Shown one piece after another: positions 44,071 to 53,450 of a stretch of DNA of 64,000 nucleotides. A program made the position numbers and the translations under genes. Where the stretch lies: positions 50,082 through 114,081 of the forward strand of contig NZ_PQIA01000004.1 of NCBI RefSeq assembly GCF_003385235.1, in the 5' to 3' direction. The DNA comes from Amycolatopsis circi. GTDB lineage: Bacteria; Actinomycetota; Actinomycetes; Mycobacteriales; Pseudonocardiaceae. Position 1 is the first letter of the stretch; every line of letters begins with the position of its first letter. A model generated the notes under the pieces. That model searched no databases, was not told the DNA's origin, and saw only the letters and a list, made by a program, of their open reading frames with translations.

Positions 44071-45272
44071 AGCGCGTCGTTTTCCGCGGCGGAACCCTGT
44101 TCGACGCGGTGTCCCGGTCCGCGGATTCGGCGGACGTGGCGGTGGAAGACGGCCGGATCGTCGACGTCGGGACCGGCCTCGACGGCGACGAGGAAGTCGA
44201 CTGCACCGGCAGGGGAGTGCTGCCCGGCCTGATCGACTGCCACGTGCACCTCACGATGACGAGTTCGGATCTCTTCGAGAGCGTGCAACAGCCGTTTTCG
44301 CTCCAGTTCTACGAGGGCGCGCGGAACATGGCGCGAACGCTGGCCGCGGGCGTCACCACCGTCCGGGACGCCGCGGGCGCGGACCTCGGGATGCGCGTGG
44401 CGCAGGAGCGCGGCCTGATCCCCGGGCCTCGCATGCAGATCTCGCTGAACATGCTGAGCCAGACGGGCGGGCACGGCGACCCGTGGTGGCCCTCGACCTG
44501 CGCGGTCGACCTGCTGCCGCCGCATCCGGGCCGCCCGCCCGTGGTGGTGGACGGCCCGGAGGAGATCCGCCGCAAGGTCCGGGAGCTGGTCCGCGCGGGC
44601 GCCGACGTCATCAAGGCCGCCACCAGCGGCGGCGTCGTGTCCGGCGGGGCCGGGCCGCGGATCGCGCACTTCCGGGACGACGAGATCGCCATGATGGTGA
44701 CCGAGGCCGCGGCGGCGGGGCTGCACGTCATGGCCCATGCCCACGGCGAAGGCGCGAAAGCGGCCGTCCGCAACGGGGTCCGCTCGATCGAGCACGGTCA
44801 TTTCCTGGACGACGAGACGCTCGAGACGATGGCCGCGCGCGGCACCTGGCTGGTCCCGACCCTCAGCGCCGGCGTCGGTCTGCGGCAGGCGGTCGAAGCC
44901 GGGGCCGGCTATCCCGACCACATCGTCGAAAAGATCAAGGAACGCACCGAGGGCAGCGTCCGGCGCGCGGTCGAGGCCGGCGTGCCGATCGCGATGGGCA
45001 CCGACGCGCCGCTGTATCCGCACGGGGAGAACCTGCTGGAGCTGGAACTCCTGGTCGAGCAGGGCATGCGGCCGGCCGACGCCTTGCACGCCGCGACGCT
45101 CTCGGCGGCGAACCTGATGGGACTCGGCTCCGCGCTGGGCTCGCTGACTCCCGGCAAGCGCGCCGATCTTGTCGTCGTCGACGGCGATCCTCTCGACGTG
45201 CGGGATCTGGGCAAGCGGATCCTCGCCGTGTACCAGGACGGGCGGCTGGTGCACACGGCCGACCGCGGGTGA
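44067..45272 (+). CDS. Metal-dependent amidohydrolase, dipeptidase/prolidase-like
   Basis: 401 residues of the imidazolonepropionase-like amidohydrolase group. Metal ligands are visible as HxH in GLIDCHVHLTM, the bridging Lys in ADVIKAATSGG, His in HVMAHAHGEG, His in SIEHGHFLDD and Asp in IAMGTDAPLYP. Members of this group hydrolyse Xaa-Pro or Xaa-Arg/Lys dipeptides. Coupling to a peptide transporter supports a dipeptidase role. The start is GTG at 44067. Confidence 0.88.
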   Translation: MKRVVFRGGTLFDAVSRSADSADVAVEDGRIVDVGTGLDGDEEVDCTGRGVLPGLIDCHVHLTMTSSDLFESVQQPFSLQFYEGARNMARTLAAGVTTVRDAAGADLGMRVAQERGLIPGPRMQISLNMLSQTGGHGDPWWPSTCAVDLLPPHPGRPPVVVDGPEEIRRKVRELVRAGADVIKAATSGGVVSGGAGPRIAHFRDDEIAMMVTEAAAAGLHVMAHAHGEGAKAAVRNGVRSIEHGHFLDDETLETMAARGTWLVPTLSAGVGLRQAVEAGAGYPDHIVEKIKERTEGSVRRAVEAGVPIAMGTDAPLYPHGENLLELELLVEQGMRPADALHAATLSAANLMGLGSALGSLTPGKRADLVVVDGDPLDVRDLGKRILAVYQDGRLVHTADRG

Positions 45273-45382
45273 CCCGGCTGCTCCGCCACCCGGTCGCGAG
45301 CGCTCGCGTCCGGCCTCGCCGCGAGGAGGCCGCCGCGGGACCGGGCGGCCGGCCGCGGCGCTCCTAAGTGGACAGTGAACGC

Positions 45383-46597
45383 TCAGGACCAGGTGACCGG
45401 AAGCTCGTGCACCCCGTAAATGTTCATGTTGGTCCGCAACGGCACCTCGCCCGCCGGAACCGCGAGCCGCAGGTCCGGGAAGCGGCGCAGCAACCCCTCG
45501 AACCCGGCCCGCATCTCGATGCGGGCCAGCTGCTGTCCCAGACACTGGTGGATGCCATGCCCGAAAGCCACCTGCCCCCGAACCTTCCGGTGCACGTCAA
45601 GCGTATCGGGATTCTCGAAACGGCCCGGGTCGCGGTTGGCAGCAAGCAGCGACACAACCACAGTCGAACCAGCCGGAATCGTCTCGCCGCTAAGCTCGAC
45701 ATCCTCCGTCGCATAGCGGTAGAAGATGTCCGCCACCGACAGATAGCGCATCAGCTCTTCCACCGCGTTGGAGAACAGCGTCGGATCGGCACGCAGTTCA
45801 GCCAGCTGCGCCGGGTTCTCGAGCAACGCGAAGGCTCCCAGCGACAGCATGTTCGCAGTGGTCTCATGACCGGCCAGCAACAGCAGGAACGCCATCCCGG
45901 TCAGCTCTTCGACACTGAGGTCCTCGTCGCGGGCCAGATCGGAGAGGATGTCCTCACCAGGCTCGGCGCGCTTGTCCGTGCACAGCTGTCCGAGGTAGCC
46001 CATCATCGCGCCGAACGCGGCCATCTTGTCTTCGAGGTTCACGTCCCGCTCCATGAACTTCGACGAGTTCGCCTGGAAGGTCTCGCGGTCGGCGTAGGGA
46101 ACGCCGAGCAGTTCGCAGATCACCAGCGACGGCACCGGCAGCGCGAACTCCCGCACGAGGTCCACCGGCGGCGCCAGCTGCGCGACCGCGTCCAGTTGCT
46201 GTTCGGTGATCGCGATGATGCCGTCTTCGAGCTGCTTCATCCGCTTGACGGTGAACGCGCCGGTGAGCTTGCGCCGCAGCCGGGTGTGGTCGGGAGTGTC
46301 CATGCTGATGAACAGGCCGGGGATCTGCGGCGACGGTTCGGTGGCGACCGGCATGCCCGGCGTCTCGTACGGCACGTGGACCACGCCGAGGTCCAGGCGG
46401 TTGCTGAACCGCGCGTCGGACATCACCTGGCGGACCGCGTCGTAGCCGGTGATCAGCCAGCCCTCGTGGCCGTCCGGGAAGAGCATCGGGCTGACGGGAC
46501 GGGTTTCACGCAACGCGGTGATCGCGGCCGGCGGGTCGAACGGGCCGTCGTCGCGGTCCATCGGCAGGCCGTGGACCGGGGAAAGCTGCTGGCTCAT
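45383..46597 (-). CDS. Cytochrome P450 (CYP105/107-like)
   Basis: A 404-residue soluble bacterial P450. The I-helix is FLLLLAGHETTANML with the normal Glu-Thr pair, the ExxR motif is EELMRYL, and the heme loop is VAFGHGIHQCLGQQLARIEM with Cys near 352. These features match macrolide/secondary-metabolite P450s. No ferredoxin gene is adjacent. It faces away from the AfsR-type gene, 93 bases downstream of that gene's 3' end. Confidence 0.92.
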   Translation of the reverse strand: MSQQLSPVHGLPMDRDDGPFDPPAAITALRETRPVSPMLFPDGHEGWLITGYDAVRQVMSDARFSNRLDLGVVHVPYETPGMPVATEPSPQIPGLFISMDTPDHTRLRRKLTGAFTVKRMKQLEDGIIAITEQQLDAVAQLAPPVDLVREFALPVPSLVICELLGVPYADRETFQANSSKFMERDVNLEDKMAAFGAMMGYLGQLCTDKRAEPGEDILSDLARDEDLSVEELTGMAFLLLLAGHETTANMLSLGAFALLENPAQLAELRADPTLFSNAVEELMRYLSVADIFYRYATEDVELSGETIPAGSTVVVSLLAANRDPGRFENPDTLDVHRKVRGQVAFGHGIHQCLGQQLARIEMRAGFEGLLRRFPDLRLAVPAGEVPLRTNMNIYGVHELPVTWS

Positions 46598-46690
46598 CGG
46601 GAAATCCTCTCGTGGTGGCTTGATGTCACCACGATCTCCGAGAGGCCAGACACCGGACCGTCACGGCGCTGACACGAGCCGGGAGCCGCG

Positions 46691-49600
46691 TCAGGGCGCG
46701 AGGGGCACCGCGACCAGTTCGGTCCACGAGGCCGCCTTGCCCTCCTGTGTGGCCTGGTCGAACGCTTCGTCGCCGAGGTGGCTGCGTGCGTCCTGCTCGA
46801 TTCGCGCGACGTCCGGGTTCGACAGGTCTTTCCGCCCGAGCACCTGCGCGCTCGCCGCCAGCAGGCGCGCGGCGTGGTCGTGCTGCGCCCGCCGCAGTGC
46901 CAGGTCAGCAACCCCGACCACCATCTGCGCGATCACCGGCGCGCGTCCGGTTTCCGCCGCCGCGTCACAGGCGGCGGCACGGTGTTCGCGCGCCTCCTCG
47001 AGGTCGGTGGCGAACCAGGCGTGCAGGTCGTGGCTCGCGGCCCGCAGATGCGGTTGCCGCGATTCCGCTCCCAGGAGAGTCATCGCCTGGCCGAACTGGT
47101 CGAAGGCGTCCTGCCCATTGCCGTTCCACCTGGCCAGCTCCGTCCGGACCAGGGCGAGCGAAGCCAGCGTCCCGGGCCACGTGACGCCTTCCGCGAGGCT
47201 CTCCGCCTCCGCGACCGCAACAGTGCTGGCGTCCTTGTCGCCCGCGAGCCAGTGCAGCCGTGCCTGCCGCATGCGCATCTGGACGACGTCGTCCAGCGCG
47301 TCCAATTCGGTGACGACGGCGATCGCCTGTTCGAAGTGTTCGCTCGCCTCGGCGAATTCGCCGCGCATGGCCACGCAGTCGGCGAGTTCGGTCTGCGCGA
47401 ACGAGATGCCGAACCGTTCGCCGAGCACCCGGAACTCGACCAGCGATTCGTCGAACCAGGATTCGCAGTCCTGGCCGAGCATCATCCGCAGCTTGCCGAT
47501 GTGCAGCCGGGACAGACCGCGCACCCACGGGTCCGCGTCGTCCAGCAGCGACTCCCAGGCCGGCAGGAGCGCGTCCATGTCGCGCAGCATCATTTCCAGC
47601 GGCACCACCAGCCGCAGCGCCGCGTGGCAGTGCCGGGCGTGCTTGCCGAACTCGTACGCCTGGTGGATCCACTCCGCGGCTTCCGGCACGTCGCCGGGTC
47701 CGGATGTGACGAACATCGAGGTCAGGGCGTACACGATGGCCTTGATCTCGTCGGGGACCTCGCCGGGAATCGCGATCGCGGCGGTGATCAGCTCCATGCC
47801 CTCGGCCTTGCGGCCCACGAGCCACCAGTACCAGCCGCAGGCGGCCGCGAGCCGCATCGCCGCGTGCGCGTCGCCCGCCGCGAGCGCGCCGCGCATCGCC
47901 GAGACGAGATTGTCGTGCTCCGCCTTGAGGACGGTCAGCCACTCCAGCTGCTCGGCGCGGCGCAGACGGGGTTCGGCGGTCTCGGCCAGTTCGGTGAAGT
48001 ACGCGAGATGCGCCTGCCGGGCAAGCTCGGTCTCCCCGGCCTCGGCGAGCCGTGCCGCGCTGTACTCCTTGATCGTGCCGAGCATCCGGTACCGCGGCGC
48101 GCCTTCGCCGAACGCGACGAGCAAAGACTTGTCGCTCAACGCGGTGAGGAGGTCCAGCACCTCGTACTCGTCGACCAGTTCTCCCGCGCAGACCCGTTCC
48201 GCCGCCTCCAGGCTCGCGCCGCCGGCGAACACCGACAGCCTGCTCAGCACGAGCCGTTCGCCGTCGCTGAGCAGTTCCCAGCTCCAGTCGACCATCGCGC
48301 GCAGCGTCCGGTGCCGGGGCAGCGCCGTGCGGCTGCCGCCGGTCAGCAGCCGGAACCGGTCGTCCAGCCGGTCCGCGAGCTGCTCGGCCGACATCGTGCG
48401 CAGCCGGACCGCGGCCAGTTCGATCGCGAGCGGCATCCCGTCCAGCGCGGTGCAGATGCGGGCCAGCGTCCGGTCGTCGGCGAGGTCCTGGCGGCGCGTC
48501 GTCGCTCGGTCCTTCAGGAGTTGGACGGCCTCGGCCCGCGCGAGCGGTTCGACCGGCCACAACGCCTCTCCGGTGATCCCCAGCGGTTCCCGGCTCGTCG
48601 CAAGGATCCGCAATCCGCGGCACTCGCCGAGCAGCCGGTGCGCGAGGGCGGCCGCGGACTCGATGACGTGTTCGCAGTTGTCCAGCACCAGCAACGTCTC
48701 GCGGTCGCGGATCGCGGAGACCAGCCTGTCTATCGGATCAGCGGTGGACGCTTCGCCGAGCAGCGCGTCGCGCAGGCCGAGCCCGGACAGCGTGGCCTGC
48801 GCGACGTCGTCGCCGGTTCCGATGGCAGCCAGCTCCACCAGCCACGCGCCGTGATGGAGACCGTCGACCAACGTGCGGGCAGTTTCCGTTGCCAGCCTTG
48901 TCTTTCCCGATCCGCCGGGGCCGATCAGGGTGGTGAGGCGATGGCCCGATACGAGGTCGCGGACCGCGGCGACATCGGCCTCTTTGCCGACGTAGCTGGT
49001 GAACTCGGCGCGCAGGTTGGTCTTGCGGCTCTCCTCGCGCCGTCCCACCTCGCCTCGCAGCAACGCGACGTGCAAGGCGGACAGCTCGGGCGAAGGGTCC
49101 GCGCCCAGCTCGTCGGCCAGCGTTTCCCGGAGGCGCTGAAACGCTTGCAACGCCTCGGTGTTGCGGCCCGCGGCGGCGAGTGCGCGCATCAGCGCGGCGA
49201 TAAGTTTCTCCCGCACCGGGTGCGCGGTCACCAGATCGGTCAGCTCCGCGACGAGGTCCGCGCCCGATCTCCGCTTCGAACCGGTCTTCCATGGCCGCCA
49301 GGCGCAGGGCTTCCAGCCGGGTGGCCGCCGCGTCGAACGCCTCGCTGTCCTGCAGGCCGACGTCCTGCATCGCCGGACCGCGCCACAACTCCAGCGCTTC
49401 CCGCAACCGCCCAGGCCCGCGGTCCTCCCGGGCCTGGGCGACGAGCCGTTCGAAGCACACCGCGTCGACCGCGCCCGGGTCGAGCGCCAGCCGGTAGCCG
49501 TCCGTCAGACCTTCGACCACGGCTCCCGGCAATGCCTTGCGCAGCCGGGAGACCAGGCGTTGCAAGGCATTCGCCGCGTCGGCGGGCGGGTGCTCGCCCC

Positions 49601-49745
49601 AGATCCAGTCGATCAGCGACGCCTTCGGGACGACCTGGCCGGGCCGGAGCGCGAGGGCGACGAGAAGTCCGCGAAGGCGCGCGCCCGGAACGTCGGCCAC
49701 GTCGCCGTCGCGGACTTCGAAGGGACCCAGGATCTTGATCTGCAC
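46691..49745 (-). pseudogene. AfsR/SARP-type regulator with BTAD, NB-ARC and TPR-like domains, split by a frameshift
   Basis: It reads as one regulator of about 1000 residues in two frames. Part 1 (GTG at 49745 to about 49260) has the OmpR-type DNA-binding domain (VQIKILGPFEVRDGD; GEHPPADAANALQRLVSRLR) and the first part of the BTAD. Part 2 (from about 49258 to 46691) continues with ADLVAELTDLVTAHPVREKL, the P-loop LIGPGGSGKTRLATETA, the Walker B region TLLVLDNCEHVIES, and a long helical repeat region. The break is at GGGCGCGGAC (rc of about 49255-49265), where one extra base, or a five-base loss, shifts the frame. A sequencing error, a true mutation or recoding are all possible. It would regulate secondary metabolism. 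Confidence 0.8.
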
Positions 49746-49774
49746 CTGCCCGATCCTGCCATCCGATCGGGTGG

Positions 49775-50599
49775 TCAGGCAGCGGAATAGAGGACGATGT
49801 CGTCGAGCCGCGTGCGAGCGTGGACCTTGAGCGCGGCGCCCGAGCTGTCCGGCGTGCCGAGAGTGCTGCGCACGACGCCTTTCGTGCTCTTCGCGTCCAC
49901 GTCGGCGGCGGTGCCCGCGCTGACGCCGACCTCGATCCCGCCCGCTGCGTTCGACAGCTCCACTTGGCCGCGCGTGACCCGCCCGATCCGGATCGGGCAG
50001 TTCGCGGCCTTGGCGACAACGCTTCCGTCCGCCGTGCCGATGTCGAAGCTGCCGTTCGACCCGCCGAGGTCGACGTCGGCCCGGGCGTGGCCGATCCAGA
50101 CCTTGCCGCTCGTGCCCTGGTAGCGGATCTCGCCCTCGACCTCGCCGATCCGCAGACCCGCGGTGCTGCCCTCGATGACCGCGTCGCCGGTGACGTGGCC
50201 GACCGCGAGGCCGCCCGCGCCGAGGCTGCCGCGCAGCGCGGCGACCCGGTCGAGCTGGACCTGTCCCGAGCCGATGTTGACCTCGCAGTCGCCGAGGACC
50301 CCGTCCGCCTGCACCTCGGTCCAGGCAGTGTTCAAGACCAGCTTGGACCCGGCGGGCAGCTCGATCGCGATGTCGACGGAACCGGTCTGGCTGCCGGACT
50401 TGGTGGTCTTGACGGACAGCAGACCGTCGGCGAACTCGACCTTGGTCTTCTCGGCGACCTTCACGTCGGTGGAGTTCGCCGCGTTGACGGGCTGCACCCG
50501 CACGACGGTCTCGGTGCGCTCGCTGGCGGTGATCCGGACGCGGGCACCGGCGGTGGTGAGCGCGGCGGTGATGGGGTTCGGGGTGGTGAACGTGGACAT
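49775..50599 (-). CDS. DUF4097 beta-strand repeat protein
   Basis: 274 residues of repeating short strands (AAGGIEVGVSAG; NGSFDIGTADGSVVAKA; GLRIGEVEGEIRY) typical of the DUF4097 right-handed beta-solenoid. There is no signal peptide or membrane segment, so it is probably cytoplasmic. The start is ATG at 50599 with GGGAG upstream. It lies 29 bases ahead of the AfsR-like gene and is probably co-transcribed. The molecular role is unknown. Confidence 0.82.
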   Translation of the reverse strand: MSTFTTPNPITAALTTAGARVRITASERTETVVRVQPVNAANSTDVKVAEKTKVEFADGLLSVKTTKSGSQTGSVDIAIELPAGSKLVLNTAWTEVQADGVLGDCEVNIGSGQVQLDRVAALRGSLGAGGLAVGHVTGDAVIEGSTAGLRIGEVEGEIRYQGTSGKVWIGHARADVDLGGSNGSFDIGTADGSVVAKAANCPIRIGRVTRGQVELSNAAGGIEVGVSAGTAADVDAKSTKGVVRSTLGTPDSSGAALKVHARTRLDDIVLYSAA

Positions 50600-50738
50600 T
50601 TCGGGTCTCCCTAGCTGGCTTGGCGGTTCGTTGTGACCACATTCGCCTGCTGGGCAGACACGCGGCTGTCATCGCTCAGACGCGGGGAGGGTGCCTGTGT
50701 CAGCGGGACTGACGCCTCCGGTTCAGGGTCGGACCGGA

Positions 50739-51235
50739 TCAGCTCCGTTCGCGGCTGCGGGCCCGGTGGTTGGCGACGCTGACGCGGTTGCCGCAGAGGT
50801 CGGGCATGCAGTAGCGGCTTCCGGCACGGCTGGTGTCGACGAAGACGCCGTCGCAGTCCGGTGCTGCGCATGCCGGAACCGGTCGTGGCCGAGAGCCTGC
50901 AGGGCGCCGAGCAGGCAGGTCCCACACACTGCGGCCAGTTCGTCGGCCAGCGACGCGTGCGGTGCGGTTTCGGCGTGCCATTGCCACCGGCCGTCGGGGT
51001 CGCGGCACAGCCGGGGCCTGGTTCCCGCCCGGGCGGCCAGTTCGTCGGCGTGGCGGGCGTGGACCTGCTTCAGGTCGTCGCTGTTCTTGGTCGCGCCCGG
51101 CCGGAGGCCGTGCTCGGCGAGAAACCGGTCCAGGGCCGCCCACCAGCGACTTCGCTCGGTTTCGTTCTCGCATCTCACGTTTGGCGGGCACCACGCGTCT
51201 ACGAGGCGGAAGAGAGGGGACGCAAGTGAGCACAT
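50739..51235 (-). pseudogene. CGNR zinc-finger/ABATE-domain regulator with a frameshift
   Basis: The N-terminal ABATE-type part is in one frame (AALDRFLAEHGLRPGATKN; LADELAAVCGTCLLGALQAL; GHDRFR). The C-terminal CGNR zinc finger is in another (CAAPDCDGVFVDTSRAGSRY, then CMPDLCGNRVSVANHRAR). The switch falls at CGGTTCCGGCATGC (rc of about 50867-50880); one lost G in the GG run would restore RFRACAAPDC. The four zinc Cys are intact after the shift. Such proteins bind DNA near stress or metabolism genes. Confidence 0.78.
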
Positions 51236-51341
51236 CGCCGCCGAGGCCGGGGCCCGGCCGGTCGCCGCGGGCGGGGCATTCCGGCACTCTCGTGGGGACC
51301 GGCGATCTCACCGCGACTGCCTCGAACACGTCTTCAGCGGG

Positions 51342-51833
51342 ATGGACATGCAACTGCCTTTCGAGCACCTAGTCGCGCGGCACGGTGCCACCGTGCTGCG
51401 CGTCTGCCGGGTCGTCCTCGGCCCGCACGACGCGGACGACGCGTGGTCGGAGACCTTTCTCTCCGCCATGCGCGCCTATCCCGACCTGCCGGAAACGGCG
51501 AACGTCGAGGCGTGGCTCGTGACGATCGCGCACCGCAAGACCGTCGACGTGCTGCGTGCGGCCAAGCGGAATCCGCTGCCCGTCGGCGAGATCCCGGACG
51601 AGCCGGGGGACGTCCCCGACCCGGAAGAACGCGAACTGTGGGCCGCGGTGCGCGGTCTCCCGGACAAGCAGCGGCAAGCCGTCGCCTACCGCTACGTCGC
51701 CGGGCTGCCGTACGCCGAGATCGCGGAGATCCTCGGCGGGAGCACCGACGCCTCGCGCAGAGCCGTCGCCGACGGCATCAAGAACCTCAGAAAGAACCGT
51801 ACGGGCGCGATCGCGAGAGGAGCATCGTCATGA
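51342..51833 (+). CDS. ECF-like RNA polymerase sigma-70 factor
   Basis: 163 residues. Region 2 is at about residues 5-75 (FEHLVARHGATVLRVCRVVL; GPHDADDAWSETFLSAMRAY) and region 4 at about 100-155 (RGLPDKQRQAVAYRYVAGLP; YAEIAEILGGSTDASRRAVA). It heads an operon with Ogt, a 2OG oxygenase and an Ada metal-binding protein, all joined by four-base overlaps. That suggests a dedicated alkylation-response sigma factor. No anti-sigma gene is visible. Confidence 0.88.
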   Translation: MDMQLPFEHLVARHGATVLRVCRVVLGPHDADDAWSETFLSAMRAYPDLPETANVEAWLVTIAHRKTVDVLRAAKRNPLPVGEIPDEPGDVPDPEERELWAAVRGLPDKQRQAVAYRYVAGLPYAEIAEILGGSTDASRRAVADGIKNLRKNRTGAIARGASS

Positions 51834-52444
51834 ACGGCATCCGAAACGACGACGACCTGGTCGCGCTGCTGTCTCCGTCCGTGGACGCCGATCTCCTCGA
51901 CCGTCTGCACCGCCGTCTGGAACGGGAGGCCGAGCGATCCGGCCTCGTCGACGTCGCCTACTCCACTGTGGACTCGCCGGTCGGCGAACTGCTGCTCGCC
52001 GCGACGCCGGCGGGCCTGGTCCGGGTGGCGTTCGCCAGCGAGGACCACGACCGGGTGCTGGAGACCCTCGGCCAGAAGCTGAGCCCGCGCATCCTGCGCG
52101 CGCCGAAGCGGCTGGACGAGGCCGCGCGGGAGATCGGCGAGTATTTCGCCCGGAACCGCCGGACGTTCGACGTGCCCTTGGACCTGTCTCTGTCGCGCGG
52201 TTTCCGGCGGCTCGTGCAGACGCATCTGCCCGAAATCGGCTACGGCGAGACGCGGAGCTATCGGGACGTGGCCGAACTCGTCGGCAGCCCGAAGGCCGTC
52301 CGCGCGGTCGGCACCGCCTGCGCGACCAACCCGCTGCCGATCGTCGTCCCCTGCCATCGCGTGCTGCGTTCCGACGGCACGCCCGGCGGGTACATCGGCG
52401 GGATCGAAGCCAAGACCGCGCTGTTGAACCTGGAGGCGGCATGA
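51830..52444 (+). CDS. ogt: Methylated-DNA-[protein]-cysteine S-methyltransferase
   Basis: 204 residues, a suicide repair protein for O6-alkylguanine. The active-site motif is PIVVPCHRVLRSDGTPGGY with the acceptor Cys near residue 170, the Arg-finger helix is SYRDVAELVGSPKAVRAVG, and an N-terminal ribonuclease-like domain precedes them (STVDSPVGELLLAATPAGL). There is an extra N-terminal segment of about 40 residues (DDDLVALLSPSVDADLLDRL) whose role is unclear. The start ATG overlaps the sigma factor stop (ATGA). Confidence 0.93.
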   Translation: MNGIRNDDDLVALLSPSVDADLLDRLHRRLEREAERSGLVDVAYSTVDSPVGELLLAATPAGLVRVAFASEDHDRVLETLGQKLSPRILRAPKRLDEAAREIGEYFARNRRTFDVPLDLSLSRGFRRLVQTHLPEIGYGETRSYRDVAELVGSPKAVRAVGTACATNPLPIVVPCHRVLRSDGTPGGYIGGIEAKTALLNLEAA

Positions 52445-53172
52445 ACACCGCGCGGCAAACGGCCGACCGCTGGCGCGACCGCGTCGAGGCAGGCGACTGG
52501 GAAGCGATCACCGCCGAGATCAACGAATACGGCGGCGCGCTGCTGCCGCGGTTGCTGGCCCCGGAGGAGACCGAGGAGATCAGAGAGCTGTACGGGCGGG
52601 ACGAGTTGTTCCGCAGCACGGTCGACATGGGACGGCACCGGTTCGGCCGGGGCGAGTACCGGTACTTCCGCACGCCGTATCCGGAACCGGTCGAGCGGCT
52701 CAAACAGGCGCTGTATCCGCGACTTCTGCCGATCGCCCGCGACTGGTGGGCGAAACTCGGCCGTCCCGCGCCGTGGCCGGACACACTCGACGAGTGGCTC
52801 CGCAGGTGCCACGACGCGGGCCAGCCGAAACCGACCGCGATCCTGCTCCGCTACGCCGAGAAGGACTGGAACGCCCTGCACCGCGACCTGTACGGCGACC
52901 TGGTGTTCCCGCTGCAGGTCGTGATCAACCTGAACGAGCCGGGCGTCGACCATACCGGCGGGGAATTCCTGCTGCTGGAACAGCGTCCGCGCGCCCAGTC
53001 CCGGGGCACGGCGACCCTGCTGCCGCACGGGCACGGCTATCTGTTCACCACCCGCGACCGGCCGGTCGAATCCGCCAGGGGCTGGTCGGCCGCGCCGGTC
53101 CGGCACGGGGTGTCCGCCATCAGGTCGGGCGAGCGGCACACCCTGGCGCTCGTTTTCCACGACGCGGCATGA
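52441..53172 (+). CDS. 2-oxoglutarate/Fe(II) oxygenase, AlkB-like repair context
   Basis: 243 residues. The iron site HxD is in NALHRDLYGDLVFPLQVVIN, and the distal His and 2OG-binding Arg region is probably at PVRHGVSAIRSGERHTLALV. It belongs to the prolyl-hydroxylase-like 2OG oxygenases often found beside Ada/Ogt genes. Oxidative dealkylation of DNA is likely from context but not proven by motif. The ATGA overlap with ogt couples translation. Confidence 0.85.
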   Translation: MNTARQTADRWRDRVEAGDWEAITAEINEYGGALLPRLLAPEETEEIRELYGRDELFRSTVDMGRHRFGRGEYRYFRTPYPEPVERLKQALYPRLLPIARDWWAKLGRPAPWPDTLDEWLRRCHDAGQPKPTAILLRYAEKDWNALHRDLYGDLVFPLQVVINLNEPGVDHTGGEFLLLEQRPRAQSRGTATLLPHGHGYLFTTRDRPVESARGWSAAPVRHGVSAIRSGERHTLALVFHDAA

Positions 53173-53450
53173 CCAAGACCTACACGGTGCTCGGACCGGA
53201 CGGCCGCCGCTGCCAGTCTCGCGCCAAGGGACGGTGGGGCGGCCACCGCGCTTTGCGGATCTACGGACGGCTCGACTGTCCGTCCGCGCTGCGGGCGATC
53301 GCCTCCGGCGGCTACGTCCGGCAGCGGGTCTTCTTCGCCGACGAGGCCGCCGCCGCAGCAGCCGGTTTCCGCCCGTGCGCGCGCTGCTGCGGACGCCAGT
53401 ACCGGAAATGGAAAACCGCGCGGGAGAACGGCGAACCATGGAAACCCTGA
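53169..53450 (+). CDS. Stand-alone Ada metal-binding-domain protein
   Basis: 93 residues. The zinc-binding Ada-like pattern reads RIYGRLDCPSALRAIASGGY, VFFADEAAAAAAGFRPCARC, with Cys residues at LDC and PCARCC. The methyltransferase domains of Ada are absent. In Ada this module senses methyl phosphotriesters on a Cys thiolate, so this small protein may be a sensor or scavenger in the alkylation operon. It overlaps the oxygenase gene by four bases. Confidence 0.85.
   Translation: MTKTYTVLGPDGRRCQSRAKGRWGGHRALRIYGRLDCPSALRAIASGGYVRQRVFFADEAAAAAAGFRPCARCCGRQYRKWKTARENGEPWKP

Noticed and set aside
46449..49738. Two very long plus-strand open frames opposite the P450/AfsR region
   Set aside because: Low-complexity Ser/Arg/Ala sequence and antisense to clear P450 and NB-ARC motifs.
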